Shown here in pieces: positions 1 through 9,553 of a DNA stretch of 64,000 nt. Origin of the DNA: CBDDEI01 sp965226775 (lineage in GTDB: Bacteria; Chloroflexota; Dehalococcoidia; SHYD01); assembly GCA_965226775.1 (NCBI GenBank), contig CBDDEI010000002.1:1922001-1986000 (forward strand). Direction: 5' to 3'. The position numbers and the translations under genes were made by a program. The notes beneath the pieces were generated by a model. It ran no database searches and was not told the DNA's origin. It was given only the letters and a program-made list of their open reading frames with translations. How positions within the stretch are numbered: position 1 is the first letter of the stretch; every line of letters begins with the position of its first letter.

Positions 1-500
1 TGCTGGGGTTCGATTCAATGGAAAGTTCCCGTATCAGGTCAAAGTTGTTCATCAGGCACCTTCTTTATAGCTAAGTGTGCGTGTTTCCAGTATAGAGCTT
101 CTCTGAAATTTGTTCTTCAAGAATTTACCTTATCAATGTCTAGGCGTAGTCACTCGCAAAGGAAAAATCATAGGGGCGGGTTTGAAACCCGCCCCTTCAG
201 GATCTGCGTCGCGGATAAAAATAAGACCGTGCATATGATCAAGGGCTGTTTCCTCATGATACGACCGTTGCCAGACCGACGTACCAGGCGTAAGCGGAGG
301 GGAGGCGGAGAACGTCCTAAAGCCACGAACGACTTCCGGAAGTCCCTTGGTATTCGTACTTATGCTCCAGCGATTGAGGATAATCTGCTGCTGTTCATCA
401 AGATAAGCCGGTATGGAGCTTCTCTAAAAATAGACTCTCAAGATACGACCGTTGCCAGACCGACGTACCAGGCTACCAGGAACTACGAGCGGAGAACGCC
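1..500. repeat. Repeat-derived intergenic DNA (family A modules)
   Basis: No convincing gene is seen here. Positions 171-197 hold the family A palindrome (11-bp arms GGGGCGGGTTT / AAACCCGCCCC around one G). Two copies of a second module starting ACGACCGTTGCCAGACCGAC lie at about 260-330 and 440-500. Both modules recur in the tandem array at 27781-28480, and the palindrome recurs near 38254 and 45680. The apparent open frame across 136-546 is a by-product of the repeats. Confidence 0.75.
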
Positions 501-1649
501 TAGGGTTGCGCCGCCGCCGGTGGAGACGTGGGTTATCTTGTCCTAAAAAGAGCAACGCCCACTTCTTCGACGGCCTGGGCCGTCTCGCCGCCGCCAACGA
601 TGGTCATCGCGCTGGACTCGCCCAGGGCCCGGGCCACCGCCTTGGTGCCGCCGGCAAAGGCCTCCCACTCAAAGACGCCCATGGGACCGTTCCACAGCAC
701 TGTCTTGGCACTCTTGACCGCTTCTGCGTAGCGGGCGCCGGTCTCCGGGCCAATGTCCAGGATCATCCAACCGGACGGGATCTCGCCCAGCTTGACCACC
801 TTGTGCGCCGACGCTTCCTCGAACTTCTCGGCGACCACTACATCGTGGGGCACCTCAACACGCACGCCACCCGACTCCGTAGCGTCCTCCAGAATCTTGT
901 GCGCATACGCCGCATCCCTCTCGCCTAGCTTGGATGCACCGATGGCGATACCCGTCGACGGCCTGGGCCGCCAGGAACGCGTTGGCCATGCCGCCGCCGA
1001 TGATAAGCCGGTCTACCACCGTGAGCAGCGCTTCGATAACGAAGATCTTATCGGTGACCTTAGCGCCGCCCAGCACGGCCACGAAGGGCCGCTCCGGCTC
1101 TTCGAAAACCTGCCCCAGGAAATCAATCTCCTTCTCCATGAGCAGACCCGCCACCGCCGGCAGGAGCTTGGCTACACCCTCCGTGGAGGCATGGGCGCGG
1201 TGCGCGGTGCCAAAGGCGTCGTTCACATATACGTCCGCTAGCGCGGCAAGCTGCCGGGCGAACTCGGGGTCGTTCTTCTCCTCCTCGGGATGGAAGCGCA
1301 GGTTCTCCAGCAGCAACACGCCGCCAGGCTCCAATCCGGCCACCGCAGCCTCCGCGGCAGGGCCCACGCAGTCCGATGCGGTAGCCACCGGCTGCCCCAG
1401 CAGCTCCTGCAAGCGGCCGGCCACCGGCGTAAGCCGCAACGCTTCCGCCACCTTGCCGTCCGGGCGGCCCAAGTGGGAGCACAGCACCACCTTTGCCTGT
1501 TGAGACTGCAAGTACGTAATGGTGGGGAGCGCGCCCCGAATACGAGCGTCGTCGGCAACCTGGCCCTTCTCTAAGGGCACGTTGAAGTCCACCCGAACCA
1601 GCGCCGTCTTGTCCTTTACGTCGATGTCTCGCAACGTCATCTTGTTCAT
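483..1649 (-). pseudogene. pgk: Phosphoglycerate kinase, frameshifted and 3'-truncated by a repeat
   Basis: Glycolytic phosphoglycerate kinase (1,3-bisphosphoglycerate + ADP to 3-phosphoglycerate + ATP, cytosolic). The N-terminal half is intact: RVDFNVPL near residue 19, SHLGRPDG, LLENLRFHPEE and VLGGAKVTDK are all classical. The frame is lost near 955, continues in another frame with TGIAIGASKL and LWNGPMGVFE, and is lost again near 542, after which DKITHVSTGGGA can still be read. The reading then runs into a family A repeat at about 500 and stops at 483, so roughly the last 20 family residues are missing. The second shift is repaired by one extra G in a GG run, suggesting read error. The repeat junction looks real. 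It is the last gene of a minus-strand run with tsaC and the prenyl synthase, 2 bp downstream of the latter. Confidence 0.88.
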
Positions 1650-1651
1650 GT

Positions 1652-2690
1652 TCAGAATCTTCTTTCAACCGAGAATTGGATCAGCGCCTGGAGGTCATCC
1701 ACTGCCGGGTTAGCCAGCCCAGTCGCCACTAGCTGCTCCTGGGCTGCGGCAGCGTGGGCCACGGCTGCGGCCTGCGCATACTCCTGCGCGCCTAGCGAAG
1801 TGAGGATATCCAGCGCGCTGTGGACGGCGGCTTCATCCAACGGCTCCGGCAGGTAGACCCGCATCAGGGCCGCTTGGGCTGCGCCGGTGGCGTGGGCCAA
1901 ACCATAGATGATAGGAAGCGACCGCTTTCGTTCCCGCAGGTCCTCCCCCACTAGCTTGCCCAGCGTCTCCGGTTCTCCCCATAGTCCCAACACATCGTCC
2001 CTAATCTGGAAGGCCAGCCCCAAACGCCGGCCAGCTTCGCCAAAGCACGCCAGTTGCTGCGGGTTTGCGCCGCCCAGCAACGCGCCCATCCCGCAGGATG
2101 CGGACATGAGCGCGGCGGTCTTGCCTTCGATCATTGCGTGATAGTCGGCCTCGGTCACGTCAGTGCGGGTCTGGAAGTCCAGGTCTAGGAACTGGCCCTC
2201 GCAGAGGCGCAAACAGCTCTCCTCCATGCGCTGTACCAGTTCTACCACGAGCTCCTGCGGCACACCGCTTGGAGAGGCGCAGCAAAGCGAGACGCGCCAG
2301 GATGAAGAGCGTATCGCCGGTGTTAATGGCTTGGGGTTCACCCCACAACCGCCACACGGTATCACGATGGCGGCGCTGCGGACTGTGGTCTTCAATATCG
2401 TCATGCACTAAAGAGAAGTTGTGCGCCAGTTCCAGCGCCGCAGCGGCGGGCATGGCCTGCTCTATCTTGCCGCCCAGAGCCTCTACCACCAAGAGCAATA
2501 GGGTGGAACGCAGCCCCTTCCCGCCTCCACCGCTTAACGCTTGGCCCTGGGCATCTACCCAGCCCAGATGGTAGCGCACCATGGTGTAGAGGGGCAGGTC
2601 TTTCTCCGAGAGGAGTCCTTCCAAGAACTCGCGGACGGAGAGGGTGTAGCGGTCCAGGGAAGCGGGGGTAGGAGTCTGCACGTTGCTCAT
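1652..2690 (-). CDS. Polyprenyl diphosphate synthase (FPP/GGPP synthase family), one frameshift
   Basis: Trans-isoprenyl diphosphate synthase condensing IPP onto an allylic diphosphate, a source of quinone side chains, carotenoids or the undecaprenyl precursor. The first Asp-rich motif is HDDIEDHS preceded by a GGGGKGLRSTLLLL segment, and the second is QIRDDVLGLWGE. The chain is split by a frameshift near 2268: LARLALLRLSKR continues as GVPQELVVELVQ in the other frame. I chose ATG 2690 because GAGGAG lies just upstream; the ATG at 2705 would overlap tsaC. Product chain length cannot be told from sequence. It sits between tsaC and pgk with almost no gaps, so co-transcription is likely. Confidence 0.85.
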
Positions 2691-2694
2691 AAGG

Positions 2695-3342
2695 TTACTC
2701 CTCACTGTTCTCCACGCGGTAGGTCACGCCCAGGACTTCCTCCAGCGCGATCTGGGTGATGGCCCCTACGCGCAGCAGCCGAGGCGACTCGGTTGTCATA
2801 TCCAGCACGGTGGAATCGATGCCAACGGGGCAGAGACCGCCGTCCACTATCAGATCAACAAGCTCGCCTATCTGGGCGGCCGCCTCCTCCGCGGTGCGGG
2901 GACTCGGTTCGCCGGATCGGTTGGCGCTGGTAGCCGCCACTGGGCTGCCAAACGCCTCGATGACTTCCACACACTGCTCCATATCCGGCACCCGCACCCC
3001 AACTGTGGCGCCGCCGGCCACTACGGCCGGGGCCACGTTATCAGCTTTTGGAAGCACTAGGGTGAGGCCACCGGGAAGAAAGACGCGGGCGGCGCGCCAC
3101 GCTGGGTCAGGGATGTCCTTTGCTACTAACGCGATGTCCTGCACCTTGGCTACCAGTAGTTGGAGCGGACGGGAAGAGTCTCTGCCCTTTACGTCGTAGA
3201 CGCGGCGCACCGCCTCGCTGTTGCCGGGGTCAACAAAGATGCCGTAGACGGTGTCCGTAGGAAACACCACAAGACCGCCATCACGCAGCACGCGCGCGGC
3301 CTCCGTCACCGCGTCCGGGCTCATCTGGAGCAATTTAGCCAT
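2695..3342 (-). CDS. tsaC: L-threonylcarbamoyladenylate synthase (TsaC/Sua5/YrdC family)
   Basis: Makes threonylcarbamoyl-AMP from threonine, bicarbonate and ATP, the first step of the t6A modification at A37 of ANN-decoding tRNAs. At 215 residues it is the short YrdC-only form. Visible family marks are GGLVVFPTDTVYG near residue 22, KGRDSSRPLQLLV, the PGGLTLVL strand, GVRVPD, and SPVAATSANRSGEPSP. TsaD, the partner for the transfer step, is encoded at 35765-36757. It is the first gene of the minus-strand group with the prenyl synthase and pgk, divergent from the dcw cluster across about 265 bp. Confidence 0.95.
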   Translation of the reverse strand: MAKLLQMSPDAVTEAARVLRDGGLVVFPTDTVYGIFVDPGNSEAVRRVYDVKGRDSSRPLQLLVAKVQDIALVAKDIPDPAWRAARVFLPGGLTLVLPKADNVAPAVVAGGATVGVRVPDMEQCVEVIEAFGSPVAATSANRSGEPSPRTAEEAAAQIGELVDLIVDGGLCPVGIDSTVLDMTTESPRLLRVGAITQIALEEVLGVTYRVENSEE

Positions 3343-3425
3343 CTTGGGGGATCTTTCTGGCGAGTTTGTCTGAGTAATTCACGGCATTACAGGACAAAAA
3401 GGCCAAAATTAGAACATCCTTCTTA

Positions 3426-3489
3426 TTGACAAGTGTTTAAAAGATGGCAGAATTGGGGGCACGATGGTGAAAAGTGGTGGAAAATGGTG
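3426..3489 (+). promoter_or_regulatory. mraZ/dcw promoter with MraZ-type operator repeats
   Basis: TTGACA at 3426-3431 is followed after 16 bp by CAGAAT (3448-3453). Directly after it lie TGGTG boxes at 3465-3469, 3475-3479 and 3485-3489, with GGGGG at 3455-3459 in the same register, giving strict 10-bp periodicity (5-bp box, 5-bp spacer). The E. coli MraZ operator is three TGGGN boxes with 5-bp spacers, so this is a very good candidate for MraZ autoregulation of the whole dcw operon. The boxes would cover the transcription start. A leader of more than 100 nt to mraZ follows. Confidence 0.78.
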
Positions 3490-3607
3490 AATTCTTCTAC
3501 ATCTTGTGGTGCTCTTGGGGCCACGAGGGTAGTACGTCCCGCCATGCCTATTCAGTTGCGCTCCCAAAGCGTAGCACGGGCATCTGATAGGGGCAATAGG
3601 AGCAATC

Positions 3608-4030
3608 GTGTTCCTAGGTGAGTACTCCTACGCCCTGGATGACCGCGGGCGCGTCGCCATTCCTACCCGGTTCCGGGAGGAGTTCAAAGACGGCCTTGTC
3701 CTGGCGCGGGGCATGGATCGCTGCATCACCGCCTATTCGCCCACCAGTTGGCAAAAGCTCACCGAGAAGTTGGAGGGACTCTCTTTCATTCGTGGCGACG
3801 CCCGGCGACTCCAGCGGGCTATCTACGCCGGCGCATTCGAGGTGGAGCTAGACCGGCAGGGGCGCGTGCTCATCCCTGCCCCCCTGCGGGAGTACGCAGG
3901 CATTCGACAAGAGGTCGCCGTGGTGGGCACCAACGACCATCTGGAGCTCTGGGACCAGGAGAATTGGGCCCAGGAGCGCGTGGACATTGACAATCAGCTA
4001 GCTGAGATAGCGGAGCGCCTGAATGGCTAG
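3608..4030 (+). CDS. mraZ: Transcriptional regulator MraZ
   Basis: First gene of the dcw cluster; a ring-forming AbrB/MazE-fold DNA-binding protein that represses its own operon in characterised bacteria. The 140-residue length is standard. The two SpoVT/AbrB half-repeats are visible with their DxxGR cores: YALDDRGRVAIPTRFRE near residue 8 and VELDRQGRVLIPAPLRE near residue 78. The start is GTG at 3608, opening with FLGEYSY as is usual for the family. It overlaps rsmH if the upstream rsmH ATG is used. Operator-like repeats lie at 3455-3489. Confidence 0.97.
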   Translation: MFLGEYSYALDDRGRVAIPTRFREEFKDGLVLARGMDRCITAYSPTSWQKLTEKLEGLSFIRGDARRLQRAIYAGAFEVELDRQGRVLIPAPLREYAGIRQEVAVVGTNDHLELWDQENWAQERVDIDNQLAEIAERLNG

Positions 4031-4982
4031 CGTCGTACTAAGCAGAAGAGAGCTTGTAGCACCCATGGCAGAGCAACATATTCCCGTCCTTCTGGAAGAG
4101 GTGGTGCGATCGCTCCATCCTCACCCGGAAGGCGTTTACATTGATGGCACGGTGGGGCGTGGGGGACATGCCGCGGCCATCATGGACGGGGCCGGCGGCC
4201 ACGCCCGCCTCCTGGGGCTGGACGCCGACCCCCGTTCTCTTACCCTGGCAGGGGAAACCCTGGCGCAGTTTGGCAACGCTGTCGCCTTGCAAGAGGGCAA
4301 CTTTCGCCACATTGCCGCGCTGGCAGAAGAGTCCGGTTTTGCCCCCGTGGACGGCATCCTCCTGGACCTGGGCATCTCCAGCATGCAGCTCGATGCGACG
4401 GGCCGCGGCTTCAGCTTCCAAGACACGGAGAGCTTGGATATGCGTTTCAGCCCGCGACAGCAGGTGACCGCGCTCGATTTGGTTAACACCTGCCCTGAGT
4501 CGGCGCTGGCCGACCTTATCTATCGTTACGGGGAGGAGCGCCAGTCCCGGCGCATCGCCCGCACCATCGTTGCGCGTCGCCCCATTATCACGGCAGCGGA
4601 GCTAGCCGCAGTGGTTTCTTCCGCCATGCCCCGTCGCGGGAAGATCCATCCTGCCACCAGAACCTTCCAGGCGTTGCGCATCGCCGTAAACGATGAGCTC
4701 GATGCCTTACGCGAGGCGTTGCCCCAGGCCCTGGGTTTGCTGACCCCTGGGGGCATCCTTGCGGTTATCAGCTTCCACAGCCTTGAGGACCGTATCGTCA
4801 AAGAGCTTTTTCAGCGGGAAGCAAAAGATTGTGTTTGCCCGCCTAGCACGCCCGTCTGTGTCTGCGACCACAAAGCACAGGTCCGGCTCCCGCATCGCCG
4901 GCCTATTGCGCCTACACCAGAAGAAGTAAACCGGAACCCCCGCAGCCGCAGCGCCAAGCTGCGCGTAGCGGAGAAGCTTTAG
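4023..4982 (+). CDS. rsmH: 16S rRNA (cytosine1402-N4)-methyltransferase RsmH (MraW)
   Basis: SAM-dependent methyltransferase that N4-methylates C1402 of 16S rRNA. The SAM site is DGTVGRGGHAAAIM, followed by GLDADPRSL and GILLDLGISSMQLD; the typical inserted domain and the SFHSLEDRIVKELF motif near the C-terminus are present, ending in NPRSRSAKLRVAEK. The upstream ATG (4023) overlaps mraZ by 8 bp; family alignment begins at the internal ATG at 4065 (MAEQHIPVLLEEV), so either could be the true start. Second gene of the dcw operon. Confidence 0.96.
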   Translation: MASVVLSRRELVAPMAEQHIPVLLEEVVRSLHPHPEGVYIDGTVGRGGHAAAIMDGAGGHARLLGLDADPRSLTLAGETLAQFGNAVALQEGNFRHIAALAEESGFAPVDGILLDLGISSMQLDATGRGFSFQDTESLDMRFSPRQQVTALDLVNTCPESALADLIYRYGEERQSRRIARTIVARRPIITAAELAAVVSSAMPRRGKIHPATRTFQALRIAVNDELDALREALPQALGLLTPGGILAVISFHSLEDRIVKELFQREAKDCVCPPSTPVCVCDHKAQVRLPHRRPIAPTPEEVNRNPRSRSAKLRVAEKL

Positions 4983-5008
4983 CCCGCCCGTTTGTGCAGG
5001 TGATTGTT

Positions 5009-5461
5009 ATGCGAACAGCACCCATAGAGACGTTTGCAACTGCGCCCAAAAGCCCGCAGCAGTCCCGGAGCTTTGGCCGTCAGGTATTTCTAATCGGCCT
5101 TGTGATGCTCTTGGCAATGGCGGTGCTCCTGATCCAGACCAGCATCGTGGCCACCACTGGCTACAGAGTGGAGCAACTCAGTAACGAGAAAGCGAATCAG
5201 GAGCGGCTCATCCTGGAGATGTCCGCAGCGGTCGCGGCATTGCGCTCCCTGGACCGCATAGAGTACGAAGCGCGCACCCGTCTCAATATGGTGACGCCCA
5301 CGGAGTATATCTACGTGAGCGTTGATGCCCTGCCAAACAAACCAACCCCACTGCTCCAGAAGAGCTTGAGGGACAAGCAGAGCAACCTGACTGAGCCGCA
5401 GCCGTCGTCGTGGTGGGAGTCCATCCCATTAGTGAGGAATATCTTTAGGAGTGAGCCATGA
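5009..5461 (+). CDS. ftsL: FtsL/DivIC-like septum-formation protein
   Basis: Small bitopic division protein in the usual FtsL place between rsmH and ftsI. It has a short cytoplasmic N-terminus, one membrane segment (VFLIGLVMLLAMAVLLIQTS, near residues 27-46 of this start), then a coiled-coil stretch (VEQLSNEKANQERLILEMSA) and the region ending LNMVTPTEYIYV typical of FtsL/DivIC proteins. I prefer ATG 5009, preceded by AGGTGA, to the GTG at 4994. Its stop overlaps the ftsI start in an ATGA. FtsL proteins are poorly conserved, so the name rests on topology and position. Confidence 0.82.
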   Translation: MRTAPIETFATAPKSPQQSRSFGRQVFLIGLVMLLAMAVLLIQTSIVATTGYRVEQLSNEKANQERLILEMSAAVAALRSLDRIEYEARTRLNMVTPTEYIYVSVDALPNKPTPLLQKSLRDKQSNLTEPQPSSWWESIPLVRNIFRSEP

Positions 5462-7195
5462 AAGCACAACTGATCTTAAGCCCAATCCGGCTAGGACTTG
5501 TCCTTTCATTCTTTGCGCTGTGCACCATGGGTCTGGTTATTCGCCTCTGGTATCTGCAGGTCTACCAGCACGAGTCCTTTGTGCAGCAAGCCCAGAACGC
5601 TCATTGGGACCAGGAGACCGTCACCGCGCCGCGCGGCTCCATCCTGGACAGCGAAGGAAACCCGCTGGCCCTCTCTCTGGCAAGCTGGGAGGTCACTGTA
5701 GACCCCAGCGAGTTCACAAAGCCAGAGCAACGGGAGAACGCCGTGCGCGTCCTTGCCGCAGTCTCTGGATTTTCATCCGAGGATCTGGAGAGCACAATAG
5801 ATAATGGCAGCGGCAATCCCGTCCTCGCTATCCCCAACCTCGACTATGAGCGGGGCAAACTCTTAGCCGCAACCCAACTCCCCGGCGTCACGTTGCAGGA
5901 AAACAGCAAGCGCACCTACCCAGAGGGCAGTTTAGCTGCGCCGCTCATCGGGTTCCTGGGCAGGGACGGCACCGGTCTTACCGGCCTGGAAGCAGACCTC
6001 AACCCGGAACTTGCCGGCACGCCCGGCTCCCTAGTCTTTGAGCGGGATAGCGTCGGCAACCCTATTCCTCTCGGCTACCGCGCTACTACCAACCCTGAAG
6101 AAGGGTACGACATTGTGCTCACCGTCGACCGCTACGTGCAACGGGTGATCGAGCGTGAGCTGGACGAGGCCATGACGCGCCACGAGGCAGAAGGCGGCAC
6201 CATCATCGTGATGGATCCCCGCACCGGCGGCATCCTCGCCATGGCCAGCCGGCCAACTTTCGATCTGCAAAACCTAAGCCTGGCGGATGAGGAGGCCCTG
6301 GCGTTGGTGCGCAACCGCGCCGTGACCGACCTCTACGAGCCTGGCTCGACCTTCAAAGTGCTGACTATGGCCGCGGCCATCAACGAGGGCCTGGTCACGC
6401 CTGAGACAACCTATGTGGACAGCGGCCCCGTGATGAAATACGGCTACACCATCGACACCTGGGACGGCAATCACTGGGGCAAAGAGTCCATGGCCGACCT
6501 GCTGATGCATAGCAACAACGTGGGCGCGGTCTGGCTCAGCGACCAAGCTGGGTCTGGACATCTTCTACAAGTACGTGAACGCTTACGGCTTCGGGAAGCC
6601 GACCAATATCGGCCTGTCTGGTGAAGCTAACGGCCAAGTCCGGATGCCGGACAATCCCAATTGGTCACCCATAGACCTGGCTACTAACGCCTTTGGGCAA
6701 GGCCTCAGTGTTACGCCGCTGCAACTAGTCGCCGCCGTTAGTGGCGTCATCAACGACGGTGTGCTGATGAAGCCACAGCTAGTGAAGGGCCTGGTGAGCG
6801 CTGATGGCATGCAGACCATCCAGCCGCAAATAGTCCGGCGCCTGGTCTCTTCGGAGACTTCACGCCAGATTCGCAGCATGATGCGGGCCGTTGCGGAGGA
6901 TGGGCCATCCAAGCTAGCCACGGTGCCCGGCTTCCACGTGGGCGGCAAGACGGGCACGGCAACCATTCCCGGCCCGGACGGGAAGTACTTAGAGGACGCC
7001 ACTATTGCTTCTATTGTGGGCTTCTTCCCATACGAGGACCCACGAGCAGTAGTGCTGGTAAAGATTGACCACCCAAAAGACTCGCCGTGGGGCGGCCAGA
7101 TAGCTTCGCCCATCTTCAGTAACATCGCACGGGAGTTGCTGATATACTGGCGAATACCACCCTCCGACGGGGCGCTAGCGGCCAGGATCCCGTAG
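5458..7195 (+). CDS. ftsI: Penicillin-binding protein FtsI (septal transpeptidase), one frameshift
   Basis: Class B PBP that cross-links septal peptidoglycan with FtsW. An N-terminal membrane anchor (residues 7-27) leads into the dimerisation region (APRGSILDSEGNPLALS) and the transpeptidase domain. All three active-site motifs are visible: STFK within YEPGSTFKVLTMAAA, SNN within LLMHSNNVGAVW, and KTG within GGKTGTATIPG. The frame changes between the second and third motif at about 6543. Removing one C there restores SDKLGLDIFYKYVNAYGFG, so a sequencing indel is the simplest reading. No PASTA domains. murE, which normally follows, is absent; murF comes next. Confidence 0.93.
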
Positions 7196-7212
7196 CGCCA
7201 GCAGGAAGCATT

Positions 7213-8595
7213 ATGCTGACCGGACGGGACATCGCTTCTGGGTTAGGCCCACTCCTCCTGCTGCCACTGGACACGGCTGCCGATACACGGGGGTTTAGCA
7301 AGGCTGTGGTCGACTCCCGGAAAGCCGCACCCGGCGACCTCTTCATTGCCCTCCCCGGTGAGCATGCAGACGGCCACCAGTTCATCGCCGATGCGATCTC
7401 CCACGGCGCAACAGGCATCCTCGCGAAGGACTGGCCGGAGGACGTAAGCCTAGACACCCGCTCCTCTGCCGTCCTTTTCAAAGTTGCCGATCCGCTCACC
7501 GCGCTCCAAACCTTATCCACTTATTGGCGGGACCGCTCCGAAGTGAAGGTGGTTGGCGTGACCGGGAGTGTGGGCAAAACTACTACCAAGGAAGCCATAG
7601 CCGTCGTCCTAAGCACGCGCTATAACGTTCTGAAGAGCACTGGCAATCTGAACACCGAGATCGGCCTGCCGCTGGTACTGCTGGAGCTGGAGGAGCGCCA
7701 CCAGCGCGCCGTACTGGAGATGGGTATGTACCGCCAGGGCGACATCGCGCTGCTCTGCGGTCTGGCCCACCCGGAGATAGGTGTGGTCACCAACGTGGGG
7801 CCAACCCACCTGGAGCGGCTGCGGAGCATGGACAACATTGCCGCTGCCAAGGCGGAGCTGGTGGAAAGCTTACCCGTCAACGGCACGGCGGTACTCAATG
7901 CAGACGACGCCCGTGTGGCGGCAATGCGCGCCAACACCCGCGCACGGGTCATCACCTACGGGCTTTCCCAGGACGCCCAATGCCGCGCCATAGATGTCGC
8001 GTCCCACGGACTGGGGGGCGTTGGGTTTACGTTGACCTGGGAGGGCGCAAGCCAGCCCGTAGAGTTGCCACTGCCCGGCCGGCACAACGTCTACACTGCG
8101 CTCGCAGCGGCATCGGTGGGTCTGGCAGAAGGCTTTGCCCTGGATGAGATAGCCACGGCGCTGCAAGCGCCAAACCCGGGCGGCCGCATCCAGACCTGGA
8201 AGACTGCTGAGGGCGCCACTATCATCGACGACAGCTACAACGCAAGCCCGATTTCTATGAAGGCCGCCCTCGACCTCTTGAGCGAGATGCAGGGCACTCG
8301 CATCGCTGTTCTGGGCGACATGTACGAGCTTGGGAGCGCCGCAGAGTCCGGCCACCTGGACGTGGGCCACTACGCCGCTACTCATACGGATGCGCTCTAC
8401 ACCATCGGCCCCAAGGCAGCTACCATTAGCGCTGCCGCCAAAGCCAACGGCCTACGCGCCAACTACCACTATGACGACCTAGAGTATCTCGCAGGCGTGT
8501 TGCGTGGGCGTTTGGGCCCCGACGTCTACGTGCTCGTGAAGGCTTCGCGTGGCATGGCTCTTGAGCGGCTCGTCGCGCAGTTGTGTGAGGCCTAG
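7213..8595 (+). CDS. murF: UDP-N-acetylmuramoyl-tripeptide--D-alanyl-D-alanine ligase
   Basis: Adds the D-Ala-D-Ala dipeptide to UDP-MurNAc-tripeptide, the last cytoplasmic step of precursor synthesis. Mur-ligase layout is complete in 460 residues: N-terminal substrate domain (VVDSRKAAPGDLFIALPGEHADGH), ATP loop GVTGSVGKTTTKEA near residue 116, NVGPTHLERL, and the C-terminal YNASPISMKAALD segment. AGGAAG precedes ATG 7213. The stop abuts the mraY ATG (TAGATG). I considered whether this might be the missing MurE: the YNASP motif and dipeptide-type end favour MurF. Confidence 0.96.
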   Translation: MLTGRDIASGLGPLLLLPLDTAADTRGFSKAVVDSRKAAPGDLFIALPGEHADGHQFIADAISHGATGILAKDWPEDVSLDTRSSAVLFKVADPLTALQTLSTYWRDRSEVKVVGVTGSVGKTTTKEAIAVVLSTRYNVLKSTGNLNTEIGLPLVLLELEERHQRAVLEMGMYRQGDIALLCGLAHPEIGVVTNVGPTHLERLRSMDNIAAAKAELVESLPVNGTAVLNADDARVAAMRANTRARVITYGLSQDAQCRAIDVASHGLGGVGFTLTWEGASQPVELPLPGRHNVYTALAAASVGLAEGFALDEIATALQAPNPGGRIQTWKTAEGATIIDDSYNASPISMKAALDLLSEMQGTRIAVLGDMYELGSAAESGHLDVGHYAATHTDALYTIGPKAATISAAAKANGLRANYHYDDLEYLAGVLRGRLGPDVYVLVKASRGMALERLVAQLCEA

Positions 8596-9549
8596 ATGGC
8601 CTATTCGCTAGCAACCGCGGCCATCTCATTTGTGATTGCCATGATACTTGCCCCAACAATCATCAGAGTGCTGGAGCGCGGCGGCATCGGCAAGCGCATC
8701 CGTGAAGACGGGCCGGAGCGCCACTACAGCAAGAGCGGCACCATCACCATGGGCGGGCTCATCATCTTGATCTCTGCGCTCATCACCACCGTAGCGTTCA
8801 ACCTCCAGGGACGCTCTATTCTGGTCCCCTTGGGGACTATGGTGGCCCACGGCCTCCTGGGCGCCATCGATGATGTCCGCACCCTAGTGGGCCACGCCGA
8901 GGGCGGGCTTTCTGCGCCGCTCAAGTTCGCGCTGCTGGCGTTCATCGCCCTGATAACGGCCCTCACACTCCACTACGGCCTGCTGCTGGAAAGCGTCTAT
9001 CTTCCTTTCACGGGCAAGATACCCATTGGCGCGTGGTATGTGCCCATCGCCATGATAACCATCGTGGGCACGGCAAACGCCGTGAACCTCACCGACGGCC
9101 TGGACTCCCTGGCGGGCGGCACCGCGGCTATGGCCTTTGCCGCGTACGGCATCATCGCCTTCTTACAGGAGCAGTCCTACCTTGCCACCTTCTGCTTCAC
9201 GATAGTTGGAGCTACTCTGGGCTTCCTCTGGTTCAACGCACATCCGGCGCGCATCTTCATGGGCGACACCGGCTCCCTGGCGCTGGGCGCATGCCTGGCC
9301 GTGGTAGCCATGATGACAGGCCACTGGCTGCTCTTGCCCCTAATCGGCGCGGTGTTCGTTGCAGAGACCCTCTCCGTGATCTTACAGGTAGGGTATTTCA
9401 AGCTAACGGGCGGCAAGCGGCTATTTCGCATGAGCCCGCTGCACCACCACTTTGAGCTGCTGGGCTGGTCGGAGCCGCAGATTACCATGCGCTTCTGGCT
9501 GGCGGGTATGGTGGCGGCGATGATAGGCGTGGCGCTGGCCCTGGCGTAG
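8596..9549 (+). CDS. mraY: Phospho-N-acetylmuramoyl-pentapeptide-transferase
   Basis: Integral membrane enzyme that transfers phospho-MurNAc-pentapeptide to undecaprenyl phosphate, forming lipid I. At 317 residues with about ten hydrophobic segments it is typical, if slightly short. Catalytic/Mg2+ motifs are GAIDDVRTLV near residue 90, NAVNLTDGLDSLAGG near 157, and MGDTGSLALG near 222; the C-terminal loop SPLHHHFELLGWSE carries the conserved histidines. It begins immediately after the murF stop, implying translational coupling. Confidence 0.97.
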   Translation: MAYSLATAAISFVIAMILAPTIIRVLERGGIGKRIREDGPERHYSKSGTITMGGLIILISALITTVAFNLQGRSILVPLGTMVAHGLLGAIDDVRTLVGHAEGGLSAPLKFALLAFIALITALTLHYGLLLESVYLPFTGKIPIGAWYVPIAMITIVGTANAVNLTDGLDSLAGGTAAMAFAAYGIIAFLQEQSYLATFCFTIVGATLGFLWFNAHPARIFMGDTGSLALGACLAVVAMMTGHWLLLPLIGAVFVAETLSVILQVGYFKLTGGKRLFRMSPLHHHFELLGWSEPQITMRFWLAGMVAAMIGVALALA

Positions 9550-9553
9550 CAGT

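Noticed and set aside
1..25. GGTTCGATTC resembling a tRNA T-arm at the window start
   Set aside because: The flanks do not pair as a T-stem and no acceptor, anticodon or D arm can be built.
136..546. Open frame of 136 codons on the plus strand
   Set aside because: It consists of family A repeat modules and has no protein-like composition.
7213..8595. That the murF-like gene might be murE
   Set aside because: The YNASPISMKAAL motif and C-terminal domain fit MurF, and it abuts mraY as murF normally does.
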